From: Asterella californica | Lineage: Eukaryota > Streptophyta > Marchantiopsida > Marchantiales > Aytoniaceae | NCBI GenBank assembly: GCA_036924285.1 | Contig: JAYKYS010000002.1 | Location: forward strand, 43,663,501 to 43,727,500 | Direction of reading: 5' to 3' | DNA: 64,000 nt | Shown: positions 36,142 to 46,927 of the stretch, in pieces | Numbering within the stretch: position 1 is the stretch's first letter | How the letters are laid out: every line of letters begins with the position of its first letter | Position numbers and translations under genes: made by a program | The notes under the pieces: model-generated | Databases searched by the model: none | Told to the model about the DNA's origin: nothing | The model's input: the letters and a program-made list of their open reading frames with translations, nothing else

Positions 36142-36179
36142 CTCCGCATGGATGTTCCAGTGGGAACATCCATGCGGAG
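36142..36179. repeat. Perfect hairpin, 17-bp arms, 4-nt loop
   Basis: CTCCGCATGGATGTTCC, then AGTG, then the exact reverse complement. No T-run follows. Confidence 0.95.
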
Positions 36180-37107
36180 GATATACTGCTGTACATGTGG
36201 AGCTACCTGAGTCAGCTAGTCATCTGGAGCAGATAAATCAAATGTTTTTCGCTTTGATTCGTCGTTTTTCTTTTGACTAAGGACTACGTCCCGGTCTCAG
36301 AAGGATCTGCTCCGACAAACTAGCATTCGGACCAACGTAGAACAACAAGAACTATCTTCAGGGCCCAATATTGTTCCAGCTGGCGAGGTCCTATAATTAA
36401 GTAATTTTCTCTGGAAAGTAAGTTTAGTGTAACTGTCTCGATGTGGACGACCAATTGACAGCATGTCCTATATGTTTGTGGGGGTATGACTATTATGCAC
36501 TGTGCATTTACAAGAACATGGCCTGCAGCAGTGCTTTATCATTTTCATTTGTACTGTACTGGACTTCTACTTCCTTGACCATTACCACAACGGTATGTTC
36601 AGTTTTAGAATCTTCCCCTAGGGAATCGAAGGAATGTTGTGGATTGTTCGAACAGATCTGAAGCTGTGAAGAAAACAGGGGCCCACTTGAATTTGACATG
36701 TCTGTCCCGTTCTTCACAGAGTGCTCCACTGAGAGCTTTGAAATGTTGATGGATTGCAAAACCGAAAAAACTTTCCGTAGGCCACGAGAAGTGTGAAAGT
36801 TTAGAGGTGTGAGTGTGTGCGCTAGTTTCTACTGGACACTAGAGTTACCTGGTGCTATTGCTTAGGCGAAGGATGTTCAGAATACGCTAGTTGTTAAACA
36901 ACGACCTGTAAGTCCAGAAGAAAAAGCGTTGCCGTACCGAATTCGCACCAGCGACGTATTATGCGTAGGACGAGGAGAAATTGGGTCCACGCCCACGGTC
37001 GAGTTCTTAGCCCTTGATGTGACTTCTTTTCGTGGGTATTCCAAATGTGGACGATGCCTGTTTAGCGAGTGGGTTCACACAAGGAACAGCTACAGTAGCG
37101 TGTTGGT

Positions 37108-38218
37108 TTAGTAGCTCCTAGCCTGGTCAACATGCTCTGCACACGCACATGCTCGGCAGGTACTGAAATCCCACTGAAACTAAAACGTAACTTAACTCGA
37201 CAGTAATTGTGAAGAAACGTAAGAACATAAACTAATGCAGTGAAATGAAGCTGCTGTGACCTGCCGACCCGAAGGTCTTACTTACCCTACCGTACATATT
37301 CTGTACAGTAGAAGCGAATTCTCGTACAGCTCCCTTATCGTCTGCGAAGTTTGAACTATCCTTTCTGTAGACGATATCGTCGTCTTCTGTAAACCCAATA
37401 AGATTCAATTTCACATCCGTTTTCATCTCGGGAGGTGAAAGATGGGCTGGGAACTGGAGCCATAATTCACCTTAACACCAGCTCACGAGTTGACGATTCT
37501 CTGATCTCCATCGTACTCCTCAGTTTGTTAGTTCCCAGAAACAGACATCAGCATTCTGGTTGTGATTTTCCCACTACCGCTTTTGCTGCTGCTGCGTCCA
37601 GTACACGTTTCTCGCGCATGAGGATCCACTCCCATATTCGCCGGGGCCCTCGTTTCTGTCGCGAATTAGTGTCTATCGTCTTACTGAAGACAAGCTTGCA
37701 ACTGGAACGCTTCGTTGTTCCTGTAGTAGAGAGCTTACCGAACAAACTTTTAGATAGAGGAATGAATTCTGCGCCAAAACGTTGCGTGGGCTGGTCTGAA
37801 GTCGTTGCATAGTCCCTGAAAACGAGTGTCAGCTATCGTGGTGGGACCATCAACCATCACGGCACGACGCCTGAAGATTCAGTTCCACCGACCCAAACGC
37901 CACGTCGAGATAGTTACACTTGGCCAGTTGGTCTACACCACGAAACACATCACACAGTTCTCTGGCTCTGGCTCTGCAGTTCCTGGAGGATGAGGCCAAG
38001 TACTGTAAGACACAGACGAAGTCTGTATATTCCACAGGTACTGATTAAGAAGCATAAATCTATACCCCAAAACTCATCGCCTTCTCGATCGCTTCCGGAA
38101 AGAAATTTAGCTATCCACCATTCGCTTCCTTCCAGGCAATCACTCCAGTTTCAGGTCTTTTCATGCTTTTCTCGACAATTAAGCTGAGGAAGTCACATTT
38201 TGATTCCACAGCCGACAT
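37108..38218 (-). CDS. Spliced gene of unknown function, divergent from TRAPPC11 (model incomplete)
   Basis: A good start exon, 38218-38119 (MSAVESKCDFLSLIVEKS then 15 more codons), ends in a GT donor and joins in frame across a 78-nt intron to an exon beginning 38040 (VEYTDFVCVLQYLASSS, then RARARELCDVFRGVDQLAKC). That frame is open to about 37850. Further coding-like blocks lie at 37834-37548 (basic, KRGPRRIWEWILMREKR) and about 37470-37286 (MKTDVKLNLIGFTEDDDIVY), the latter ending at a consensus GTAAGT donor. A possible last exon ends at 37108. The joins between 37900 and 37430 are not resolved. No domain is recognised. It shares a roughly 225-bp intergenic promoter region with TRAPPC11, which suggests a bidirectional promoter. 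Confidence 0.45.
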
Positions 38219-38442
38219 TGGTGTGCCCGAGTAGATAAGTGCGACCTGAGATGTCATAAGCACAGTAGATTGTTGAACTTGATTCTCTGGTGTTTGGAAA
38301 GGAGTTCGAAGCAGGCGTCATGGGCGGTATATGAATTTGCTTTGGATGAGTCGAAAAGGCACAGTTGCGGGTGGTCCACTAGTCCCGGAGCAGTCAACGG
38401 GGTTCGCTGATAGTCGTTGACACCGAAGCTTGGCAACGAGAA
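38219..38442. promoter_or_regulatory. Divergent promoter region
   Basis: About 225 bp separate the two start codons of the minus-strand gene and TRAPPC11. No TATA box is seen, as is common for divergent housekeeping promoters. The assignment follows from gene layout only. Confidence 0.4.
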
Positions 38443-41400
38443 ATGGATAGGTACCCGGAGGAGCTTCGGACACCACCAGTGCCGCTGGTGGCATTGATGG
38501 GACTCCCTGAACTGCATTCGGCGATTTCTATGTGTCTGCATAAGGGAGAACCACCGCTGAACACACTTGCAATCTCAGATATGTCAAGACTGTCGGTCTT
38601 AGGAGGCAAGGAGAGGAAGGCCATCGATGCGAGGATGCCCCCACCAGTAGGTATTCTCAAGGCAGATTGGCTGGCCAAGCACCGTACGAGAACTCCTGCT
38701 GTGCTGGCTTTGCTCTTGAGCTGCGATCAGGTCTGTGGAGACCCTGCACAGTTGCCTCAAGTTTGCTCCAACATTGACACCATAAAGTGATTTTCTGAAT
38801 TCCCATCTTACTTGTTCGCCGGCGTAGTAGATCTTGCTTGCATGCCTTAGGAAGGTTGTCTCTCAAATTGGTGAACCAAATTGGTGATGAATAGAATAGT
38901 TTCACCTGAAGTGTGTCATAATTCTACACCAAACGTTTCTTGTTTTAGTGTATATAGTTCAGTACGCTGTTGTTCTATCTATCTTCAAAGACAGTTTTGA
39001 CTTGATTTTATCATGTTTTCCACATCTGGTCCTGCTCTTCGTCCAGAGTCTTGAAATGCTGGGTAATACATTTCGAGATGTGTCAATGATCTTAAGTTGC
39101 CCAAAAAGTGCAGTTCTTGATCTGTAGTAATTGTTTGCTTGTGTAATCTGTTGGCACGGTGGGATAAGCAGAACTGTACTCCATGGAAGGAATACGAAGC
39201 TTGTTATAGCTGTTGTCCAGCCATCAGTTAAAGGTCAGTACGGTTTCAAGGACGTCAAGGTGTATGAGGGTATGAGGGAGGGTTTACTCTGATGGCTACC
39301 GTTTCGTCTGGTTTGGCAACTAACTTCCTCCTAATAATAAACCTCCTGTTTTATCACCAACTGTTTTAGAAGCCTTGAAACTTCGATCGGCGTTGATGCA
39401 TCTCGACGACAAGTAACGGAGTATTTTGTTTAACAGTGGGTATCAGCAGGAGTGTTCCATTCATTTTGAGTGCGCTGTAAGTATTCAGCATTGATTTTTC
39501 TGATCAGGTGGTTTTGTTCCACCTCGTTCTGTCAAACCTAAAGCCGTGTGTGCTCGCTCTGCAGGTGACATGACCGAAACCAAACTGACAGCTCTCAGAA
39601 AGCGGGCAGATATAGACCCAAAAAACTGTTTCATGTTCATAACTCACGATCCAGGCGAGCTGAAACGCTCCTTGCTAAGGTCGGTTTGTCAGAAGCCGTG
39701 ATGAGTAGGCTTCCTGGCCTTTTAATCTCCCATTCATTTCTGTTGATCAAAAAGCACCCGCTGGGAACAACATCTGATATCTGTCTACGTTCTTCCTGTG
39801 TTCCCAGGCTCGGCAGCATCATGGGTGAATTAGCCGAGATGTACTACAAAGAGGAAGGTCGCAGAGTTAGACTCCGAATAGAAAGGAAGTCGTATAGCTC
39901 TGTCGAGTTGAGTGTCCGTTATAACTTTAAGGTACTGTGTATATGTGACCAAGCGATACTGTAGGAGTTTTGTGCCTGATCAGTTTTCCCGGTCTGGTGT
40001 GTTTTGGAATGCCAGGTTATTTCTCATGATACTTGGCTTTACGGGTGAATGAAAACATACTTGAATACTCCTGTACAGGTTGCGGTTTACGCAGAGTTCC
40101 GGCGAAAGTGGATGAAAGCTATGAGATATTACAAAATTGCGTACACTCTCCTGCAGGAGGTGCTTCTCCTCATTTTCGAAGGTTGATTTTCTGTAGTCTG
40201 TGCTGGCAGTGCAGCGATAAGTTTTGCTTGGCTCTAACTTCCTCTACCAGCTCACAGGGCATGGTCCTCATTTTCCGTATCAACAGCCAGCCCACAAGTT
40301 TTATCTTCTAACTCGAATGACTTGAGAAACGTCTAATTTGTCAGCTGAAAGATGAATATATCCAAACCCTGCAAATAAGTTAGGGTGTAGACAGCGCAGT
40401 ACCGAGGATACCCAGAGCTATGGATTTTTACTTGTGCCGACGTTTCGGTTTTTCCCGTTATGCTGTTGATTGTCTGCTGAGGTAGTGTCTCATGCGGCAG
40501 ATTTTCAAGCCGCATGTGGAGCTGTTACCAATTCAGAGAACCGTCGAACTGAAAGCTGTGGCTGAGCATCTCCACTTCAAGATTTCCATATTGCTTCTGC
40601 ATAGCGGCGAGGAGGGTGAAGCTGTTAAGTGGTTCAGGCAGCACATTGCTCGGTATAAGTGCCTGATTGGACCACCAGAAGGTGCATTCTTGCATTGGGG
40701 CTGGGTTTGCAATCAATTTGAAGTGTTCGCCGAGCTACTTGATTCAAGTCTGGCTACGGCCTCCCTTAAAACAACAGCCGGACAGTCACCAAACGGTCCC
40801 ATAACAAACCATGAACTACAACCGGGCTATTATCTTCAGGTCTATACAGCAAAGCTCTTTATACATGATTATCACAGTGGGCTCTTTTGGCTGTGGCAGC
40901 TTCTTCTCCTGGTTCAGATCCATGCGCGCTTTAGGCAAGGTTAGGCTGGACCAAGCAGGGAGCTTTGCAGTGATTTTCTGTTGACATAGGAGCTTGTGAG
41001 CTTTCTTCCTTGTGTCAATATCAACAGACCTGATTGAAGTGCGGACTATGTTGCCGTCGTTAACGTCGTGTTACGGATTTGCAGGCCCCGATTCTCTCCT
41101 TCTGGATCTAGCTCCAACTAATAGAGATGTTAAGAAGTCACTATATGTTCTGCTGTAAAATAAGACGAGAGATAGTGAAAACGGGCTGATACTTTGTGAC
41201 ATTATTTCGGACTCAGCTTGACACTGCTGAATACTTGACACCAGGTAGCAGCGTATTACATGGTCTTGAGGAGACGCTTCTTTGAGTCAACATTTGCTCT
41301 GTTTGACGCGTTTGACGAAGAAGGAACTGATGATGTTCTAGTTGGACCTCCAGAGGGGATCGGTTCTCCGCTCTATGTTGGACAGGCCTCTCGTTTATTA

Positions 41401-44036
41401 AAGCGTGGCAGCACGTTCGATGTGCAGAGGTGTAGTTTTTCTTCTGTTCTTCTGGGACGTAGGGTATTTAGCAGTCATATCTATCCGCAGAAGGCATGGA
41501 TTTGGGAACTTCAGGGGAACTTTTTGTGGGACGTTGCTCAAACTGACAAGGTTTTTGACTTCGTCTTCTTTGCAGGCCAACAGGATCACAGTTCATGAAA
41601 CATATTATTTCTGTGGAGAGGAGCTTTGACCATACAGAAGCAGCAGTCGTCCTTCTTACAAGGGCTCAACAAGAGTTCAAGCTTATAAAAGCAGTTCGGC
41701 TGATCAATCAGATTGGTAGTGAAATTGGACGTGAATATTACAATGCACGGGAGTATGGGAAAGCCAAGGATCTCTTCGACAGTGTCACAGATATGTACAG
41801 AAGGGAAGCATGGGTGGCAGTTTTGGGTGCAACCCTTGGATACTTGAGAGAATGTGCACGACAACTAGGGCTGTTAAGAGAATATGTCGAGTATGCTTTA
41901 GAGCTCGCATCGCTCCCGGTTCCTGAAACTTATGGTCCAGATCTGCAACACCTTCTGGTCTCCGGCGCAGAAATCGGTCCAGCTGGTCCTCTGAGCCAGT
42001 TTCTTAGAAAGCAGGTTCATAAGGAGGTCATAGGACTATTGCAGGGAAGAAAATCGGTCTTGCCAGCTCGTGAGGGTGAAAGTGGTATGGCTGTGAAGTC
42101 TGAGCACCCAGTGGCCCTTGAGGTCGACCCTTCAGGGCCATTGAGGATATTCTTATCTGCTTTCCTTGCTTTTCATGAGCAAGTTGTCAGACCTGGTGTG
42201 AAGACTTATATGACACTGTCTCTCCTGACTCACCTACCACTAAACCTGAGGCTCTTCGAGCTCGAAGTGCATTTCAGTCAACCAGAGTGCAGCTTCATTC
42301 TAAGGGACAACAAAAGTGCTGCTCAAGATGAAGTCCGTCGTGGTGAAAGGGAGGGAGAGGGCTTGCCCGTGAAAAACACACATGATTTGGAGTTGGAGCC
42401 CTGCAAGTGGAGGACGTTGACGGTGGACATCACTCCTAGTAAGTAGATTGGTTATAAGTTACATCCTGCTTCCAATCACGCTTGTAACCATGGAACGAGT
42501 GAGAAACTGAGCTCCTGCTTTCGCTCTGGTTCTGCAGAATACAGTGGGAAGTTTGAGTGTGTAGCAGTTGTTGCACGCATTGGGCCTCATGCTACAGTAC
42601 GGTGCTACGTTGATGGTCCAGCTACTCTTGATGGAATTTCGTTTTGGGTATATGAGCCTGGAATGAGTACCATGCCCGTCAAACCTAGCAACCTACCATA
42701 CTTGGGGCAGAAAACACTGCAGGTGGCTGAAGAGGCGCCCCATGTGGAAGTCGAGCTTGTTGCTTCAGGTCCCGGATTGGTGGGCGAGGCCTTCCCCGTT
42801 CGGATTATTGTCGTTTCAAAAAACCGTCCTATGGAGGGTGGAGAAATAGATGTGTATCTTCGTCCACCTGCTCTAGTTCCTCGTGGTAAATCAACCCGTT
42901 CTCCTTTCGTTTCTACACGGGAAGTTCCCTCTCCGGAGCTTCTTTGCGCTGGTTCTGAGGATGAGGAGGCATACATCGAGTTTTTTGGACCCTTGAAAGT
43001 ACCAACCCTGGAAGCGGATGAAAACTGGGATACAACGTTGTATTTGAGATGGAGTGAGCCAAAGGATGTGAACTTCTTGGCTGTTCTAAGTTACGAAAAG
43101 GAACAGAACCGAAGGAAGGACGAAGCAGATGACACAACACGGGTGCAAAGTATGCTCCATCTGCGCTGTGAGCAAGCGTTGGAAATATCGTATCAGTATG
43201 CCTCTGGTTTCAGAAGAGATGCCTTGCTACCAGGAGATCTAGCGCCTGACCGACCTACACAAGTCGTAAACCTTCCTCTGGACGAAGTTAGTATTCTCGT
43301 CGTTAAAATGAAGAATACTTCCACTCTGGCCGTGGATCTACGCTCGATCAAGGTAGTGGAAGAGAACGTTGAACTTTGCTCGGTTAGGAAGTTTGGAGCT
43401 GGTGGAGATTATGGTGGTATACTTCTTTCTCCCGCAGATGTGTTTGAACAGCTGTTTTATATCCGGCCACTGCTTGCTTCCACCGCTCTTGATGTTGGAA
43501 CGATTGAAATCGCTTGGCGTCGGGAACACTCCCATAAAACTAGCAGAGTATTTCATCGTTCAGACTCCCCAGCTGATACTTATCAGAGTCCTGTTAATAC
43601 TAAACGCATCTCCCTTGCTCCAGTCCTGGTGGAATTTCCTCCCCTGGTTGTTACTCTTGAGTGCCCACCTCATGCCCTCGTGGGTGTACCTTTCCTATGT
43701 TCCATTAGCATACAGAATATGACGACACAACTACAAGAAGTATCTTTCTCAGTGTTGGATACTACTAGCTTAAACTTCATATTTGCTGGGGCTCACAGTG
43801 ATACCGTCTCCATACTCCCCAAGTCGACGAACGTAATCTCTTACAAACTTGTTCCTACTGCTTCAGGTCTGCAGCAGCTTCCCGAGCTTAGATTTACTTC
43901 CGCACGCTATAATGCGGGGTTCCAGCCCTATGCTTTAAGCACTAGAGTCTTTGTATTCCCTATTGCCCTCAGTCTGGACCCTCGAAAGGCTCCCCAGCCT
44001 GAATCTGGAGAGTCTGGAATCGCTACAGTCAACTGA
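38443..44036 (+). CDS. TRAPPC11: TRAPP complex subunit 11 (foie gras family), nine exons
   Basis: Exons read by eye: 38443-38786, 39172-39233, 39565-39679, 39808-39931, 40079-40159, 40501-40839, 41245-41429, 41576-42438, 42538-44036. All introns are GT..AG, and the joined length is 3,612 nt, coding for 1,203 aa with no stop. The start MDRYPEELRTPPVPLVALMG and later ILKADWLAKHRTRTPA, GRRVRLRIERKSYSSVELSV and AVAEHLHFKISILLLHSGEE match plant TRAPPC11 (Arabidopsis ROG2-like). The foie gras domain spans roughly residues 240-545, with the helical repeat region around RLINQIGSEIGREYYNAREY. The C-terminal exon encodes the beta-rich Gryzun-like region. The protein is a cytosolic subunit of the TRAPP tether acting on Rab GTPases in ER-Golgi and trans-Golgi/endosome traffic. 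Length agrees with the family (about 1,150-1,200 aa). Confidence 0.95.
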
Positions 44037-44722
44037 GCCCATCTCATGCTTTGCCTGTTGCAGTTGTAGCCTGCCTGTTCAGTTAGTGTGTTGGTGAATA
44101 TGCAGATCAGATCAGGTATATTACATCACACAGCACTAATGTTTAGACTTCACTGAGTGCTTGTGTTTGCTCCACGCGTCGAAAGGTTATTAGCTGAAAA
44201 AGTTGCTCCATCATTATCACGCTTTGCATGTGCTTTGGAGATTAGTCCCTCACTTGAAAAGACGTTATCACTTTACCCCATCTGATATACGTCCAAAGCT
44301 AAAGCGATCATAAGTCAAAGCAAAAAAGGACCTGCTTTACTACTCCATCAAAATGATGCGTTGGTGAGTCCATCATGATCAGTATGTGCTTCCAGAAACA
44401 CATCCCAAAGGGCCAGTAGCAGGAATGAAGCAGTGGAGGATATTTAACTTTCCCAATTGATTATGAAATAGTCACCGGTATAAGGAGATGTCGGAACTTA
44501 CGGAGTGAAGAGAGTTTCTCCGAAGGTGAAAAAGCACTACTGAGACACATAATGTTGCAAATGGTTATAGGAAAGGAAATCAAATAGTTATGGTATCCAT
44601 CAGGCCATGTAAACAGCAACTGGAGACCTTAAGCACTCACACCTCCTATCAACATATCAGTAACTTCACCCAGTATGATGCCGCTAGAGAGAACTCGAAT
44701 ACAGGGTTGAGAGCCACACAGG

Positions 44723-44977
44723 ATCAGAGTATCACTCCAAACGGTACCTGACAAACTCTGATGAATCACACAGTTCAAACTGGCTTGAGCCCTATACTTC
44801 ACTCAATCGGAACCAAACGAATCCCGGATGGATCAGAATCGCACAGTTCAAGCGTAGTATCAGAGTATCACTCCAAACAGTACATGACAAACTCAGACGA
44901 ATCACACAGTTCAAACTGGATTGAGCCCTATGGTTCACTCAATCGGAACCAAGCGAATCCGGAATGGATCAGAACAT
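44723..44977. repeat. Tandem duplication, ~136-bp unit
   Basis: ATCAGAGTATCACTCCAAAC starts at 44723 and again at 44859. The following sequence (ATCACACAGTTCAAACTGG, then GAGCCCTAT, then CACTCAATCGGAACCAA) is repeated with a few substitutions. The second unit is about 118 bp. Located 0.7 kb beyond TRAPPC11. Confidence 0.95.
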
Positions 44978-46724
44978 GAAACGAATCAGGTCCCTCTGGA
45001 ATCTCGTTTTCCAACACTAAAAATACATAGTGACTTCACTGATAGATTAACACTGTTAGTTCTTTATCTATCTTAATATGGCTTCTGTCGTAGCTCGTTG
45101 GTATACATCTAAGGCCCATTTCACATAAAATCCAGAGTCCCATGTCTCTCCGGTATTTAATCTGAAACTTATGATCGTGGAACTTGATCCCAATTGCCTT
45201 TACATATACGCAGCTATCATTTTGGTACAGAAATTTAATGTCCCATTACTTGGCAATGAGATGCATGGAGCTTATTCGACCCGGAACTCGGCTCATGTTT
45301 TAGGACCACCTATTTAAAATAACTCCATGGGGACCTTGTTTCTGACACTATGACATTCTTTCTATCAATCGATTGAAATATAATTTTATGTAAAAGATAC
45401 AAAAATGATGCTAGTATGGAACCTATTATACCGAAGCACAATATAGCCCGGCCAGAACTCGGACTTGATCGTGTAAAGTGTGGGGCCTAATATCTTTAAA
45501 GTCTATGTTTTCCACAGTACTAAGTATTAGAAGATTTTACATCTTTCTAAGTTGACCCCAGCTTCCAAGGTATTATCATGTTATCAAGCCACTGGCTAAT
45601 TTCTGATTCTTTCTGTAACAAATTCTGACTGTGTGTAACAGAATGTTTAAAGTATCGGGAGTATAGACACAAAACTGAACTCGATCGAAGGTTGCAGTTC
45701 AGAACAAAATCAAAGAGACAAGAAGAGCAGTTCTCATGAATATATCATAAAGCACGTAAAAACTTAGTGCAGAAGAAAGCAAATTTGAACATGAATTCCT
45801 CAAAACTGCTGCGCGAACGAATGACTTGACAGAAACACTAAACGAGCAGTTTGATTCACAGTGTGGTGCACTTTGGCTGGGGTAACCTCCAGAATTTAGA
45901 GAGGTTTGGGTTATCATTTGCATGGTTTGTTGCATGGTTGGCATGGGCCGGAAGTTTGTATCCACAAAGACGTATTAATTAAGCAATTTCAAGCCATTTA
46001 CAACTCAATCACAGGAAATTGGTCTTTCCCACGTCCCACCTATTTCCATGCTGGGGATGTTATGATCGTCACGAGGTATTCGATAAGTTCCAATTGAGTG
46101 GTAATCGACGTCTTTCAGGCAAGGGATATTTTCCGGATCCGTTTTACCTTTCTCTTAGAAATTTTATTATGAGAATATCAGAAGTACACCTACGGTGTTT
46201 CTCAAGAATGAAAGCGTGTTATGCACGGACATGACAGAAGACAGCATGTGGAACAGATTTTCACAGAAGCTCTGTATCCGGAGATGAAATGTAGGATGAT
46301 AGGAAAGAGCAAGGAAGAGCAGCGCCAGGGTTCGTATAAATACATGCACAAGCAGACAAACATGAACTGGATGGTGGTTAATTTACGTTTATCCATAACC
46401 GAATGAAACCTTTGGCAGGGCTGTTAATGCTACTGTCCTATAAGCGATAACCACAAACGATTCGAGTGATGGTTACCAATTCGAATGAAGCCGCAAGCCC
46501 TGGACCAAGTCTTGATATGTTTCCGTTACAGATCGCATACAAATCTCGTCACGGAAATAAAACGACCGTAGGATTAAAGTAGCAAGGAGAACAAAGAGAC
46601 CGAAGCAAACCTGAAACTTGTACATGTATGTAACACTGGAAATTTGGGAACTAACTATAAATCAGCCCAACTCAACATTAACGTGATGTTTGTTTCTAAA
46701 ATTTATCTCATTATTAAGTACTTG

Positions 46725-46927
46725 CAGGTGCAGCTCGAGCTATGTACAGCATTGCTGCAGGAGCCAACAACTTTCTCGTTATTATTCTACTTTCCATAAG
46801 ATCAAGAGTTCATCCAGGCAATTGCGATGAGGTATACATACACGAATATCCCGCATAAACTGTAGACCTAAGTAATTTCAGGTGCAGCTCGAGCTATGTA
46901 CAGCATTGCTGCAGGAGCCAACAACTT
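46725..46927. repeat. Exact 49-bp direct repeat, 154-bp spacing
   Basis: Copies at 46725-46773 and 46879-46927 are identical, beginning CAGGTGCAGCTCGAGC and ending GAGCCAACAACTT. Both copies are preceded by AAGTA plus a few bases, so the duplicated block is slightly longer but imperfect. Confidence 0.95.

Larger units (their letters stand above)
34781..37107. other. Intergenic, no gene recognised
   Basis: Upstream flank of the P450 and downstream flank of the unknown minus-strand gene. One perfect hairpin at 36142-36179. Small frames show no resemblance to known families. Confidence 0.45.

Noticed and set aside
37435..37812. 125-codon + strand frame
   Set aside because: Antisense to the coding-like exons of the minus-strand divergent gene; no domain.
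40840..41244. Missing TRAPPC11 exon in the longest intron
   Set aside because: The flanking exons join in frame and align with the family without a gap; frames in the intron do not resemble TRAPPC11.
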